A DNA stretch of 64,000 bases, taken from contig NZ_SUNB01000003.1 of NCBI RefSeq assembly GCF_007570825.1, positions 248,001-312,000 on the forward strand. The letters are read 5' to 3'. The notes below the pieces were generated by a model. It did not search any database. It was given only the letters and a program-made list of their open reading frames with translations, and was not told the DNA's origin. Source of the DNA: Pleionea sediminis (GTDB lineage Bacteria > Pseudomonadota > Gammaproteobacteria > Enterobacterales > Kangiellaceae). How positions within the stretch are numbered: the first letter of the stretch is position 1; every line of letters starts with the position of its first letter. The position numbers and the translations under genes are program-made. This document shows, one piece after another, positions 24,354-34,339 of this stretch.

Positions 24354-25352
24354 TCAATGAACGCGACAGCGACGCCACTGATTCGCCAGCGAGTCAAGTT
24401 GCATTGAAAGGTTCAAAGCAACACCTTCACGCAACTCCTTGAGTTGAAATAAGATATTATCTCTGAAGTTAAATAATAGCCGTTCATCGGCATTTTTCGC
24501 AAGTTTATCAGCGCGTAAAAGTAGCGAATTTGCGGACGAATTCGAGATTTTGCCTGATTTAAGCATATAAACCGTTAATAGTTCCCACCAGGTTAGCAGA
24601 ATTTCCGGCTCAACATCTTTTTGCTCAGCAATCGACAGCGGACTTAGTTTACCTTCAAATAAAGACAGTAGCTGATCAGCAACCGATTCAAAAAGCGTTT
24701 GATGCGACTGCTCAAGCCATGTTTTTGCCATTAATGGCGCGCCATGTGTCATTAATAAAGCCAGTTCTCGCTCACTGTCTGAATAGGAAGAGCATTGCTC
24801 CGCCAACCATTCGGCGATTTGTGTTTGATTTTGAGCAGCAATGGTTAGATGCTGGCAACGACTGATAATGGTTGCCGGAATTGTACTGCGCTGACGCGCC
24901 ACCAAAATAAGTTGAGTATTTTTGCCCGGTTCTTCAAGTGTTTTCAGTAAAGCGTTGTAACCGTTCATGGTGAGCTTTTCTGCTTCAAAAACAACCGCCA
25001 CTCGCCACCCAGAGAGATTCGGAGTCTCATGCAAATCATTAATTAAAGTTCTAATTTGCTCAATGGATATCTGTTTTTTATCTTCAGCTTTTTCAATCCA
25101 ATAAAAATCAGGATGCGATGAAGAGGAAAACAAATGACACGACTTACACTGTCCACACGGTTGTTCATCGCCCGCCGAACACAAAACTGACTGACTCCAA
25201 TACTGAACAAAATGTTCAACGCCCCAGCCTTTTGGCGCAGTCAATAATAACCCATGAGGCAACCGCTGTTGGCGCTTCGCTAAATTGAGTTTATCTAATG
25301 CCGCTTGATGCCAGGGAAACAATTGCTCTCTCGAATCAATAGCATTAATCAT
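24354..25352 (-). CDS. holB: DNA polymerase III delta prime subunit
   Basis: 332 residues. The clamp-loader AAA+ fold is present: GLLLTAPKGWGVEHFVQYW (Walker A region degenerate, GWGVEHF lacks GKT), zinc-binding CSAGDEQPCGQCKSCHLF and the sensor region ALLKTLEEPGKNTQLILVARQ with SRCQHL. Delta prime does not hydrolyse ATP, in line with the degenerate P loop. It loads the sliding clamp with delta and tau/gamma. The ATG overlaps the tmk stop by 8 bases, so translation is coupled. Confidence 0.95.
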   Translation of the reverse strand: MINAIDSREQLFPWHQAALDKLNLAKRQQRLPHGLLLTAPKGWGVEHFVQYWSQSVLCSAGDEQPCGQCKSCHLFSSSSHPDFYWIEKAEDKKQISIEQIRTLINDLHETPNLSGWRVAVVFEAEKLTMNGYNALLKTLEEPGKNTQLILVARQRSTIPATIISRCQHLTIAAQNQTQIAEWLAEQCSSYSDSERELALLMTHGAPLMAKTWLEQSHQTLFESVADQLLSLFEGKLSPLSIAEQKDVEPEILLTWWELLTVYMLKSGKISNSSANSLLLRADKLAKNADERLLFNFRDNILFQLKELREGVALNLSMQLDSLANQWRRCRVH

Positions 25353-25980
25353 GAGTCACTCCATCGATGTATTCTTGAAAGACAGTTGTGATGTCTGTTT
25401 GTACATTCACCAAGTCTTGGCCCGCATCAACCACCATAAAGCGCTCAGCATCATCCGAAGCTCGTTGTCGATAAGCTGCTCGAACTCGTTCAAAGAATGC
25501 CATTTGCTCACTTTCAAATCGATCCAATTCACTCCGTTTCGCGGCTCGTTGCATTCCAATGTCGGGATCGACATCAAGTAACAGAGTTTTATTCGGCTTA
25601 AATCCAGCAAGCGCCAATTGATTTATTTGTTCGATCAACTCGAAACCCAGCTCTCTTCCACCACCTTGATAGGCAAACGTGGCGTCGGTAAAGCGATCAC
25701 AAACCACCCATTGACCCGATGCCAATGCCGGTTTGATCGTTTGTTCGACGTGTTGTTTTCTAGCCGCAAAGACTAATAGCAACTCAGCGACAGGATCGAC
25801 AGCTTCCTGACGTTTATTCAACAACAATTCCCGAATTTCTTCAGCAAACGGCGTTCCGCCAGGTTCGCGAGTAACGATAAAATCGATACGATTTTGTTTT
25901 AGAAGAGATTCTATCAATTGCAGATTGGTGGTTTTACCAACGCCCTCTCCGCCTTCAATGGTAATAAATTGAGGTTGCAT
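25345..25980 (-). CDS. tmk: Thymidylate kinase
   Basis: 211 residues. P loop GGEGVGKTT (about 9-17), DR motif REPGGTPFAEEIR, CDRFTDATFAYQGGGRELG and the LID region AAKRSELDRFE. It phosphorylates dTMP to dTDP. ATG at 25980 overlaps the mltG stop (TAATG) and the 3' end overlaps holB, giving a tightly coupled mltG-tmk-holB order, the same as in E. coli and Pseudomonas. Confidence 0.97.
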   Translation of the reverse strand: MQPQFITIEGGEGVGKTTNLQLIESLLKQNRIDFIVTREPGGTPFAEEIRELLLNKRQEAVDPVAELLLVFAARKQHVEQTIKPALASGQWVVCDRFTDATFAYQGGGRELGFELIEQINQLALAGFKPNKTLLLDVDPDIGMQRAAKRSELDRFESEQMAFFERVRAAYRQRASDDAERFMVVDAGQDLVNVQTDITTVFQEYIDGVTHD

Positions 25981-26981
25981 TACTTTCCGAGAATGTATTT
26001 TCGAACGGCTTTATTGTGTTCTTCTAGTGTATCACTAAAGTGATGGCTGCCATCCCCTTTCGCGACAAAATATAGTTCGGTTCCATCAGCAGGATTGAGC
26101 GCAGCATGAATGGCTTCGCGCCCGACAATAGCAATGGGAGTCGGAGGTAATCCGTGACGAGTGTAAGTATTGTAAGGGGTATCGGTTTTTAAATGGATAC
26201 GTTTAATATCACCATCGTAACTTTCACCAATGCCATAAATAACCGTTGGATCCGTCTGCAGACGCATTCTTTTCGCCAATCGGCGAATAAACACACCGGC
26301 AATACGGTCGCGCTCCGACGGAACTGCGGTTTCTTTCTCAATAATTGACGCCATAATCAATGCTTCGTAAGGCGATTGATAAGGTAAGTTTTCGGCACGC
26401 GTTTCCCATTCTTCGTTCAGCACTTCCATTAACGACAGGTGGGCTCGTTTAAGTAACTCGGCGTCAGTATAACCATAATGAAATGAGTAGGTATCGGCGA
26501 ACAGTAATCCTTCAGGATGGCGATACTCGGCTCCCATCAGTGATAAAAGTTCTTCTTGTGATTTATCCGCTGTCACTGTTTTGAGCTTTTGGCTTGCTGT
26601 GATTAATTCGTGAACTTGCTTAAAGGTTAACCCTTCAACCAAAGTGATTTGATACTCAACTTGCTCGCCATCCGTAAAGGTATGAAACACTTGCTCCAAG
26701 GTCATGTCGGGTGTGAGTTGATAACGACCCGCTTTTATTTTGTGATGATCTTTATTGAGCCATAGATAGGCTCGCATCCAAAGTCGACCATCAAAATACC
26801 CTAAACTCCTTAACTGATTAGCCACAGCCAATGAACCCACACCATCTTTGACATCAAACTCAATCGCTTGATCGATTTGAATCGTTTTTTCTAAAAATGT
26901 CTGATAGGAGAAATACAACCAACTGACGGTCATAAGTAACAACAACGCCAGTAATCCTATCAGTGATCGAACCTTTATCAT
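25980..26981 (-). CDS. mltG: Endolytic transglycosylase MltG
   Basis: 333 residues (E. coli 340). An N-terminal membrane anchor (about 7-25, IGLLALLLLMTVSWLYFSY) is followed by a LysM-like region and the YceG catalytic domain, with catalytic Glu in ASIIEKET and the flanking LQTDPTVIYGIG and NTYTRHGLPPTPI. It cuts glycan strands in the nascent cell wall in the periplasm. Its ATG overlaps the pabC stop (ATGA), continuing the coupled pabC-mltG-tmk-holB series. Confidence 0.96.
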   Translation of the reverse strand: MIKVRSLIGLLALLLLMTVSWLYFSYQTFLEKTIQIDQAIEFDVKDGVGSLAVANQLRSLGYFDGRLWMRAYLWLNKDHHKIKAGRYQLTPDMTLEQVFHTFTDGEQVEYQITLVEGLTFKQVHELITASQKLKTVTADKSQEELLSLMGAEYRHPEGLLFADTYSFHYGYTDAELLKRAHLSLMEVLNEEWETRAENLPYQSPYEALIMASIIEKETAVPSERDRIAGVFIRRLAKRMRLQTDPTVIYGIGESYDGDIKRIHLKTDTPYNTYTRHGLPPTPIAIVGREAIHAALNPADGTELYFVAKGDGSHHFSDTLEEHNKAVRKYILGK

Positions 26982-27787
26982 AAGCTACCATTCAATAGAT
27001 TGAAGAAACGACGGTGCATTCGACTTGCACAGTCCATTTGTTTGACAGTGTGCTCGTCCAGCATAGAAACTGCCATGATTCCTTTCACACAATTCGTTAA
27101 AAAGACTTCGTCAGCCGTTGTACATTGAGCTTTAGACAGTTCCGTCTCTTGAACATCGATACCCTCTTCTGCCAACCAGCGCATGATATTTTTTCTCATC
27201 ACACCTGCAACACCGGATGACGAGAGTTTGGGTGTTGATACAACGTTATCTTCTCGAATAAAAATATTAGCCTGAGTAGCGCAAATAATTGATCCAAAAT
27301 TATCCGACAACAAACCGTCATCAAAACCCTTTGCCAAAATCTCACTGCGCGCCAAAACCTGATCGAGACGATTCAGATGTTTGACTCCACACAACTTAGT
27401 ATTAACCGATATTGGTGTTTGGCAAAATCCAACGGATAATGTGATCGGTTCCGCGGTAATATCGAGGCGACACGGTGAAATAAAAATCCAACAGCCCGTC
27501 TCTGAGTTTTGTGGAATAGCGTATCCTCGCTCTCCAACACCACGACTAAAAACAATTTTAACAATGGCATTTTTAGGTAACGATTTTAACGACGACTCCA
27601 CTAAAGAAAGATCAATATCCTTAAATAGAAGCTGCTGCGCACTCATTTGAATGCGAGCTTTATGATCGTCCCAAAAAACTAATTTATGGTTGGCTACGCG
27701 TACTGTCGTAAAAAAACCATCGCCGTACAAAAACCCCCGTTCGTGGGGGCTAATACGAGTGGACTCGTTTACGATCGAAAGCTGCAC
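26978..27787 (-). CDS. pabC: Aminodeoxychorismate lyase
   Basis: 269 residues with a PLP-dependent class IV aminotransferase fold: RGFLYGDGFFTTVRV, CGVKHLNRLDQVLARSEI with the Schiff-base lysine in GVKHLNR, and ATQANIFI, LTNCVKGIMAV. It splits aminodeoxychorismate to p-aminobenzoate and pyruvate in folate synthesis. The start codon is GTG at 27787 with only a weak GAGA upstream, 14 bases after the fabF stop, a common arrangement in E. coli-like fab clusters. Confidence 0.94.
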   Translation of the reverse strand: MQLSIVNESTRISPHERGFLYGDGFFTTVRVANHKLVFWDDHKARIQMSAQQLLFKDIDLSLVESSLKSLPKNAIVKIVFSRGVGERGYAIPQNSETGCWIFISPCRLDITAEPITLSVGFCQTPISVNTKLCGVKHLNRLDQVLARSEILAKGFDDGLLSDNFGSIICATQANIFIREDNVVSTPKLSSSGVAGVMRKNIMRWLAEEGIDVQETELSKAQCTTADEVFLTNCVKGIMAVSMLDEHTVKQMDCASRMHRRFFNLLNGSL

Positions 27788-27801
27788 TCTCTAAACAACC
27801 G

Positions 27802-29040
27802 TCAGAATTTGCTGAATAACAAAGAACCGTTGGTTCCACCAAAGCCAAAACTATTACAGAGTACATTTTCGAGCTTGGCGTCTTTCGCTTTGTGAGGAAC
27901 AAAATCGAGATCACATCCTTCGTCAGGCTCATCGAGATTTAATGTTGGAGGTGCAATTTGATCACGCAGCGCCAATATGCTGAAAACGGCTTCAACGCTA
28001 CCTGCGGCGCCTAATAGGTGCCCAATCGCAGACTTGGTTGAGCTCACTAATACAGTATTAGCATGGGATTTCATGACCGATTTAATCGCCAAGCACTCGG
28101 CTAAATCACCAACTTTCGTTGAAGTACCGTGAGCATTGATGTAGCCAACAGCAGAAGGATCCAATTTCGCATCATTTAATGCATTTGTCATCGCTGCTGC
28201 AGCACCTGAGCCATCCTCAGGTGGCGCTGTCATGTGGTGGGCATCGCCACTCATACCAAAGCCTGTCAACTCTGCATATATTTTCGCACCACGGGCTTTT
28301 GCACTGTCAAGATCTTCAAGCACAATAACACCGGCACCGTCGCCTAAAACAAATCCATCACGTCCTTTATCCCAAGGACGGCTGGCTTGCATTGGTTCAT
28401 CGTTACGTGTTGATAGTGCTCTGGCTGCAGAAAACCCAGCCAAACCAATAGGGCAAGTTGCCATCTCAGCACCGCCAGCAACCATAGCATCAGCATCGCC
28501 ATAAGCGATCATCCGTGCCGCATGACCAATAGAATGTACGCCTGTGGTGCATGCCGTAACAATTGAAATGTTAGGGCCTTTCAAACCGTACATGATAGAG
28601 AGTTGTCCCGACACCATGTTGATGATTGAACCCGGAACGTAAAAAGGAGAAACTTTTCGAGGACCGGCATTGTGTAGCTTTAAAACATTGTCTTCCGTTG
28701 CTGATAATCCGCCAATGCCAGAACCCACACAGACACCTACTCGTGACGCATTGTCGTCGCTTATTTCGAGACCAGAGTCCTTTAACGCTTGAACACTGGC
28801 AGCAATACCAAACTGCACAAAAGGATCAAACTTTCTCGCATCTTTGGGCGACATAAAATCTTTTGCGTCAAAGTTTTTAACAGAGGCACTAAAGCGAGTA
28901 TTAAATTGACTAACATCGAATGACTCTATGGGAGCAACGCCACTTTTCGCATCGAGGAGATTTTTCCATGTGTCCTCAACATTTAAGCCCAGTGGGGAAA
29001 CCATACCTAATCCAGTAACAACTACACGTCGACCATTCAC
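27802..29040 (-). CDS. fabF: 3-oxoacyl-ACP synthase II
   Basis: 412 residues from GTG 29040 (family length 413 in E. coli). The frame stays open to a TTG at 29079, but GGGAG lies 8 bases before GTG 29040 and the product then starts four residues before [15 protein letters not shown], exactly as FabF. Catalytic Cys in [14 protein letters not shown], His in [13 protein letters not shown] and His in [13 protein letters not shown]. Elongates acyl-ACP, including cis-vaccenate formation. It follows acpP across a terminator and precedes pabC. Confidence 0.95.
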   Translation of the reverse strand: MNGRRVVVTGLGMVSPLGLNVEDTWKNLLDAKSGVAPIESFDVSQFNTRFSASVKNFDAKDFMSPKDARKFDPFVQFGIAASVQALKDSGLEISDDNASRVGVCVGSGIGGLSATEDNVLKLHNAGPRKVSPFYVPGSIINMVSGQLSIMYGLKGPNISIVTACTTGVHSIGHAARMIAYGDADAMVAGGAEMATCPIGLAGFSAARALSTRNDEPMQASRPWDKGRDGFVLGDGAGVIVLEDLDSAKARGAKIYAELTGFGMSGDAHHMTAPPEDGSGAAAAMTNALNDAKLDPSAVGYINAHGTSTKVGDLAECLAIKSVMKSHANTVLVSSTKSAIGHLLGAAGSVEAVFSILALRDQIAPPTLNLDEPDEGCDLDFVPHKAKDAKLENVLCNSFGFGGTNGSLLFSKF

Positions 29041-29133
29041 AGTTTTCACTCCCGTCGCCTCATAATGGCAACTCTTCAATCTGATGTATTTAATATTTGC
29101 GATATGTTGGCCTTATCAAATTAAGGCCATTAA

Positions 29134-29171
29134 AAAAACCGCAGTGAAAGCACTCTTCCAATGCGGTTTTT
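29134..29171 (-). terminator. Intrinsic terminator between acpP and fabF
   Basis: AAAAACCGCA (29134-29143) pairs with TGCGGTTTTT (29162-29171); the internal GTGAAAGCAC may form part of the loop. On the minus strand a T7 run follows. Allows acpP to be made in excess over fabF. Confidence 0.7.
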
Positions 29172-29212
29172 ACTGATTTCTAGCGCGGATAGATCCGCAT
29201 GCCAGCTTAGCC

Positions 29213-29455
29213 TTATGCGCCTTCTACATTCGCCTTGATGTAATCGACAGCGGCTTGAACAGTACTGATTTTCTCGGCTTCTTCGTCAGGAATTTCGGTG
29301 TCGAATTCTTCTTCCAAAGCCATAACCAGCTCAACAGTATCAAGAGAATCCGCACCCAAATCATCAACAAATGATGATTCTGCTGAAACTTCTTCTTCTT
29401 TCACGCCCAATTGTTCAACGACAATCTTCTTAACGCGCTCTTCAATAGTACTCAT
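29213..29455 (-). CDS. acpP: Acyl carrier protein
   Basis: 80 residues, acidic, with the phosphopantetheine attachment serine in the invariant [14 protein letters not shown] (Ser about 37). Starts [17 protein letters not shown]. Holds growing acyl chains for the Fab enzymes and for LpxA/D/H. It has GGAGG about 12 bases before the ATG, and is flanked by a hairpin on the fabG side and a terminator on the fabF side, typical of its high independent expression. Confidence 0.98.
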   Translation of the reverse strand: MSTIEERVKKIVVEQLGVKEEEVSAESSFVDDLGADSLDTVELVMALEEEFDTEIPDEEAEKISTVQAAVDYIKANVEGA

Positions 29456-29618
29456 GACTAAGTTTTTCCTCCAAATTCACAGGCATTAATGCGCTGCTAG
29501 TTTATTGATTCGTAAGCAACTTGCAAGTGGCAAGTGTTAAATACTTCTTGGTCAGACCACAGCGATATCGCTATTATCGTGGCTTTACCTTTATAAAATC
29601 AAGCAGTTATTTCATTAA

Positions 29619-29643
29619 CTTAATCTCACAAAATGAGATTAAG
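29619..29643 (-). repeat. Stem-loop overlapping the fabG stop codon
   Basis: CTTAATCTCA (29619-29628) and TGAGATTAAG (29634-29643), a perfect 10-bp stem with a 5-nt loop, overlapping the fabG TAA (29641-29639). No T-run follows on the minus strand, so an RNA-processing or stability role for the fabG-acpP messages is likelier than termination. Confidence 0.5.
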
Positions 29644-30385
29644 CCATATTCATTCCACCGTTAACATGAATGGTTTCGCCTGTAATATAGCCACCACCTT
29701 CAGAAGCCAGGAAGGCAACCGTTGATGCAATGTCCTCTGGCGACCCTAAGCGACCCAATGCAATTTGCTTTTGTAAGGCTTCTCGCTGCTCGTCAGCCAA
29801 CGCTTGAGTCATGTCTGTATCGATAAATCCGGGGGCGACTACGTTCACCGTAATACCGCGAGCACCAATCTCTTTTGCCAATGATTTTGAAAAACCAATA
29901 ACAGCCGCTTTAGCAGCAGAGTAATTTGCCTGACCAGGGTTTCCCGTTGTACCAACCACAGAACCAATGCTAATGATTCGTCCCCAACGAGCTTTCGTCA
30001 TACCGCGCAGACATGCTTTTGATAAGCGATAAATAGATGTTAGATTGGTTTGCAAAATATCATTCCATTCATCATCTTTCATTCGCATTAACAGATTATC
30101 ACGTGTTATACCGGCATTATTGATTAAAATCTCTGGAGTGCCACCAAAGGAATCTTTGATGTCTTTTAACAATGCATCAATGGACTCACTATCGGCGACG
30201 TTCACAACTTTACCGGCACCTTTAATACCGAGTTCTTCAAAATAAGCTGAAATTTTTTCTGCGCCAGCTTCTGATGTCGCGGTTCCGACAACCGTGTGGC
30301 CCTGCTTTCCTAATGCAACGGCGATAGCTTTACCAATCCCCCGGCTGGCGCCAGTGACTAAAGCTAAACGAACATTATCTGACAT
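29639..30385 (-). CDS. fabG: 3-oxoacyl-ACP reductase
   Basis: 248 residues. SDR fold with TGASRGIGKAIAV (10-22), NNAGITRDNLLMRMK, catalytic Ser in SIGSVVGTTGNPGQANYSAAKAA (Tyr and Lys in YSAAK) and the C-terminal GYITGETIHVNGGMNM. NADPH-dependent reduction of 3-oxoacyl-ACP in fatty acid synthesis. Transcribed between fabD and acpP, 117 bases after fabD, with a purine-rich CAGGATATTACT leader. Confidence 0.98.
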   Translation of the reverse strand: MSDNVRLALVTGASRGIGKAIAVALGKQGHTVVGTATSEAGAEKISAYFEELGIKGAGKVVNVADSESIDALLKDIKDSFGGTPEILINNAGITRDNLLMRMKDDEWNDILQTNLTSIYRLSKACLRGMTKARWGRIISIGSVVGTTGNPGQANYSAAKAAVIGFSKSLAKEIGARGITVNVVAPGFIDTDMTQALADEQREALQKQIALGRLGSPEDIASTVAFLASEGGGYITGETIHVNGGMNMA

Positions 30386-30502
30386 AGTAATATCCTGAAT
30401 GTTTAATTTTATGATTATTATCTCGTGATTCTATTCGTCACGAACTCATTTTGCCTAAGTATTCAGTTGTTTTCGATCGAATTATGATTGCTATTCGGCT
30501 GT

Positions 30503-31423
30503 CTAATTTGCAATATCAATAAACTGCTGCGGCTCTTTCACCGGATGACTGGTGAGCTCACGCGAAATTCGCTTATTAAGACCGCATAAAACATTGCCGC
30601 TGCCGCATTCTACAAAAGTATCTGCTCCTGCAGCCTTCATTGCCTCAACCGTCTCTGTCCATCTTACCGGATTGTATAATTGCCGAATCAAAGCGTCCTT
30701 AATGGCTTCTTCATCGGATACCTGTTTTACATCGACATTATTAATCACCGGAATGACAGGCGTATTAAAACTTAGCGTCTGTAACTTCTCAGCTAATTTA
30801 TCCGCTGCTGGCTTCATTAAAGCACAATGAGACGGCACACTAACCGGCAAAGGCAACGCTCGTTTCGCTCCTTTGTCTTTACACAAGGTCATTGCGCGTT
30901 CAACAGCATCGCTATTGCCGGCAATCACAACTTGTCCGGGTGAATTAAAATTTACAGCAGATACCACATCACCTTGGGCGGCTTCCTCACAAGCTGCAAC
31001 AATGGCCGAATCTTCCAAACCGATAATTGCAGCCATTTTTCCTGTGCCCGCGGGTACGGCATCTTGCATGAATTGACCACGCGCCTCGACCAATTTTACG
31101 GCGTCGGATAATGACAATACTTCGGCACAGACTAACGCGCTGTATTCACCCAAACTATGTCCGGCCAAAAACTCTGGCTGTTTATCACTTTGTGCCGTCC
31201 AAAAACGCCACAATGCAACGCTTGCTGTTAGCAACGCTGGTTGTGTCTTTTCAGTTTTATTAAGCTCTTCAGCTGGGCCTTCTTGGCATAACTGCCACAA
31301 GTCGTACCCCAAAGCCTCGGAAGCTTCTTTGAAGGTTGAGCGGACGATATCTGTTTCAGCAAAGGCTGACAACATTCCGACCGACTGAGATCCCTGTCCT
31401 GGAAATATAAAGGCTAAAGACAT
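30503..31423 (-). CDS. fabD: Malonyl-CoA:ACP transacylase
   Basis: 306 residues. Begins FIFPGQGSQSVGM; active-site serine in AGHSLGEYSALVC (GHSLGE); catalytic His in VSVPSHCALM. Loads malonyl from CoA onto ACP. GGAGCAGATTT precedes the ATG at 31423, 13 bases after fabH. Standard cluster position between fabH and fabG. Confidence 0.97.
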   Translation of the reverse strand: MSLAFIFPGQGSQSVGMLSAFAETDIVRSTFKEASEALGYDLWQLCQEGPAEELNKTEKTQPALLTASVALWRFWTAQSDKQPEFLAGHSLGEYSALVCAEVLSLSDAVKLVEARGQFMQDAVPAGTGKMAAIIGLEDSAIVAACEEAAQGDVVSAVNFNSPGQVVIAGNSDAVERAMTLCKDKGAKRALPLPVSVPSHCALMKPAADKLAEKLQTLSFNTPVIPVINNVDVKQVSDEEAIKDALIRQLYNPVRWTETVEAMKAAGADTFVECGSGNVLCGLNKRISRELTSHPVKEPQQFIDIAN

Positions 31424-31436
31424 AAATCTGCTCCTG

Positions 31437-32396
31437 TTAGAATTTTAGTAGTGCAGATGCCCAAGCAAAACCACCGCCAAAAGTCTCGAGTAACACCTTT
31501 TGTCCGCGTTTGATACGCCCATCCCGGACAGCTTCATCGAGCGCCAAAGGAATGGAAGCACTGGATGTATTGCCATGCTTATCAACGGTTACCACCACTT
31601 GGTCCATCGGCATTTGTAATTTTTTTGCCGTTGCTTGAATGATTCGGATATTAGCCTGATGAGGAACTAACCAATCAATATCTGATTTTTGCAATTGATT
31701 CGCTTCGAGTGTTTCGTCAACAATGCTGCTCAAAGTTTTGACCGCCACTTTGAAAACTTCATTGCCACTCATAAATACTTTAGGCTGAGTGCAGCCTTCT
31801 TCTTGTCCACGAATAACATTAGGAGAATATAATAAGTCGACATATTGGCCATCGGCATGAATATGCGTCGACATGATGCCAGGCTCATCAGTCGCCGACA
31901 TTACAACTGCACCGGCACCATCGCCGAATAACACACATGTCGTACGATCCGTCCAATCGACAATTCGAGATAATACTTCCGTACCTATCACTAATACGTT
32001 TTTCTTGTGACCGGAACGAATGTACTGATCGGCAATACTCATTCCATAAACGAAACCAGCACATGCTGCCGTAACGTCAAACGCAGCAACCCCTTCTAAC
32101 CCTAAATGTCGAGTGACAAAACACGCTGTACTGGGAAAGAGTCGATCAGGCGTTGCTGTTGCACAAATAATCATATCGATATCAGCTTTATTAAGACCCG
32201 CTGATTTAATCGCTTTTTCTGCTGCTTTTGCCGCCAGAATCGAAGCTGAATCAGTCTCTGCGGCGATATGACGCTGTTTTATTCCGGTGCGCTCAACAAT
32301 CCACTGATCGCTGGTTTCGACAATCTTTTCTAAATCTTGGTTAGTGCGTATCTGTTCGGGTAAATAACTACCTGTGCCGGAAATTCTGCTATACAT
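31437..32396 (-). CDS. fabH: 3-oxoacyl-ACP synthase III
   Basis: 319 residues from ATG 32396 ([16 protein letters not shown]); the frame is open to 32492 but that would overlap plsX deeply and does not fit the family. Catalytic Cys in [13 protein letters not shown], His in [11 protein letters not shown] and Asn in [14 protein letters not shown]. Condenses acetyl-CoA with malonyl-ACP to start fatty acid synthesis. The ATG overlaps the plsX stop by 8 bases, so translation is coupled. Confidence 0.97.
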   Translation of the reverse strand: MYSRISGTGSYLPEQIRTNQDLEKIVETSDQWIVERTGIKQRHIAAETDSASILAAKAAEKAIKSAGLNKADIDMIICATATPDRLFPSTACFVTRHLGLEGVAAFDVTAACAGFVYGMSIADQYIRSGHKKNVLVIGTEVLSRIVDWTDRTTCVLFGDGAGAVVMSATDEPGIMSTHIHADGQYVDLLYSPNVIRGQEEGCTQPKVFMSGNEVFKVAVKTLSSIVDETLEANQLQKSDIDWLVPHQANIRIIQATAKKLQMPMDQVVVTVDKHGNTSSASIPLALDEAVRDGRIKRGQKVLLETFGGGFAWASALLKF

Positions 32397-33423
32397 TAGG
32401 TTGTGTCCTGCTATTAACAATTTGTTCAACTTCTTGGGCGATACGTTCGGGAATGTTATGTTCCACTTCTGCGATCGCTTCTTCGATCGCATTAACCGTC
32501 GCCTCTACCGATGCACCACCATGACTTTTAATCACAATGCCTTTCAAACCGACGAGCGTCGCTCCGTTGTACTTATCCGGATCGATGTCATCTTTGAACG
32601 ATTTCAATATGGGCCGAATCATTAAACCAATCAATTTAAAAAGCAAATTTTTTTCAAACACTGCTTTTAACTTTTGTGCTAACAAACGAACAGCACCTTC
32701 ACTGGCTTTTAGGACATTGTTGCCGGTAAATCCATCAGTAACAACAACATCACACTCTCCCATAAAGATATCATTCCCTTCAACGAACCCAATATAGTTG
32801 ATATGAGGGCTCTCCGACAACAGCTGAGCAGCTTGTTTTAACTGATCATTACCTTTTATTTCTTCCTCACCTATATTTAACAGCCCAACCTTCGGCTGTT
32901 CAATCTGATCAATGGCCGAGTTTAAAACCGATCCCATAATGCCAAACTGAAATAAAGTTTCTGAGTCGCAGTCGACATTGGCACCCAAATCCAGCATATA
33001 AGTATGACCTTTTGCTGTTGGAATAGCCGTGATAATAGCAGGTCGGTCAATGCCAGGAATCATTTTCAAAACGAATCGCGACAAGGCCATTAGCGCTCCC
33101 GTATTTCCTGCGCTGACACAGGCCTCAGCCTGATCATCTCTTACTGCCTCAATAGCTTTGCGCATTGAAGAAGCTTTTTTATTGCGTAACGCAACGGAAG
33201 GTTTGTCATCCATTTCGACGACTTCAGTAGTATGGAAAACCGAAATTCGACTTTTTAACTCGGGAGAGAAAGATTGAAGGAGCGGCTCAATAATAGCCTC
33301 ATCCCCGAACAACTTTAAACAGAGGTTTGGATGATTCTCGAGCGCTTTTTTAGATGCCGCAACAGAAACGGGGGGACCAAAGTCCCCCCCCATACAATCT
33401 ATTGCGAGAGTGATTGTACTCAA
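32389..33423 (-). CDS. plsX: Phosphate acyltransferase PlsX
   Basis: 344 residues. Starts [20 protein letters not shown], with [40 protein letters not shown] and [20 protein letters not shown] as family signatures. It makes acyl-phosphate from acyl-ACP for phospholipid synthesis. The start codon is TTG (33423); no ATG or GTG lies near, and no strong Shine-Dalgarno is seen, so initiation may depend on readthrough from the rpmF side 39 bases upstream. Confidence 0.95.
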   Translation of the reverse strand: MSTITLAIDCMGGDFGPPVSVAASKKALENHPNLCLKLFGDEAIIEPLLQSFSPELKSRISVFHTTEVVEMDDKPSVALRNKKASSMRKAIEAVRDDQAEACVSAGNTGALMALSRFVLKMIPGIDRPAIITAIPTAKGHTYMLDLGANVDCDSETLFQFGIMGSVLNSAIDQIEQPKVGLLNIGEEEIKGNDQLKQAAQLLSESPHINYIGFVEGNDIFMGECDVVVTDGFTGNNVLKASEGAVRLLAQKLKAVFEKNLLFKLIGLMIRPILKSFKDDIDPDKYNGATLVGLKGIVIKSHGGASVEATVNAIEEAIAEVEHNIPERIAQEVEQIVNSRTQPNV

Positions 33424-33462
33424 TGTTTTATAACGTTATTTTGAGCGAAAAGCTCAGCCAAC

Positions 33463-33627
33463 TTATAAAACTTTACGACCTTTGTAGTAGCCATCTTCAG
33501 TGATGTGATGACGACGATGAACTTCACCAGTAGTTGTATCTTCTGACAAAGTTACTCCAGTTAACGCATCATGTGAACGACGCATACCACGCTTAGAGCG
33601 GGTTTTACGATTCTGTTGTACAGCCAT
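33463..33627 (-). CDS. rpmF: Ribosomal protein bL32
   Basis: 54 residues, too short for many ORF filters but unmistakable: [20 protein letters not shown] at the start, [17 protein letters not shown] at the end. Basic throughout. It lacks the zinc-binding cysteines found in some bL32 paralogues (C- form). It lies between yceD and plsX, the standard order, with AGGAGATACGGTA before the ATG at 33627. Confidence 0.96.
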   Translation of the reverse strand: MAVQQNRKTRSKRGMRRSHDALTGVTLSEDTTTGEVHRRHHITEDGYYKGRKVL

Positions 33628-33648
33628 TACCGTATCTCCTAATTGCTT

Positions 33649-34179
33649 CTAGTCTTCAGAATTCTGTTTAATCTGCTTCAATTGCGCCAACACCTCAAAA
33701 GGGTTGGGCTTCTTTTTAGCTTCTTGCGACTCTAATTTAGGGCCAAACGACATGCGCTTGGGTGATTCAGACGAGTTAATCGACATCGGTAACGATAAAA
33801 TCAACTCATCTTCCACTAAGCTCACTAAGTCGAGCTCATCCTGATCGTGCAAGAACGCCTCATATTGTTCGGGTGCGGCAGCAATCGCCTCTTCGGTCAA
33901 CACAGGATAGAACACTAAGTCTCTATCAAGGATTACCGGAACCGACTCGAAGCTCGTCTGGCATTCCATAGTAACGACACCAGACAAACTGCACTTGAGT
34001 AACTTGCGACCGTCTTCGTCTTTCAATCCAGAAAAAACAACGTTAATTTCGCCAGAGTCATCCGAGAGAAAACTCGCAAATCGCTCTAAACTAGCTACTG
34101 GCAAACGGCGCTCGGTCGAAGCGGCATTCTCTGCCAGTTTAAATGGATTAATAGACCAATAAACGTCGGCTTTTTTCAT
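33649..34179 (-). CDS. yceD: YceD-family protein (DUF177)
   Basis: 176 residues. Conserved central segment LLKCSLSGVVTMECQTSFESVPV with the CxxC-like pair (C102/C114 region, CSL and MEC), and acidic VSLVEDELILSLPM followed by FEVLAQLK at the end. Required for normal 23S rRNA accumulation in E. coli and plants. First gene of the yceD-rpmF-plsX-fabH-fabD transcript, divergent from maf across 160 bp. Confidence 0.94.
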   Translation of the reverse strand: MKKADVYWSINPFKLAENAASTERRLPVASLERFASFLSDDSGEINVVFSGLKDEDGRKLLKCSLSGVVTMECQTSFESVPVILDRDLVFYPVLTEEAIAAAPEQYEAFLHDQDELDLVSLVEDELILSLPMSINSSESPKRMSFGPKLESQEAKKKPNPFEVLAQLKQIKQNSED

Positions 34180-34339
34180 AGGCGCGCAATTCTATAGATA
34201 AATGCTTGAAAGGTCAAAGAAAAGTTGGCTTTAAAAGCCCTTATTCATGACGCCATTAAATTGAAACCCAAGCCATCGGTTAACAACTTGCTATAGACTA
34301 TACAAAACAACAGGTTATCGTATATAGTTAAGCGTAATT

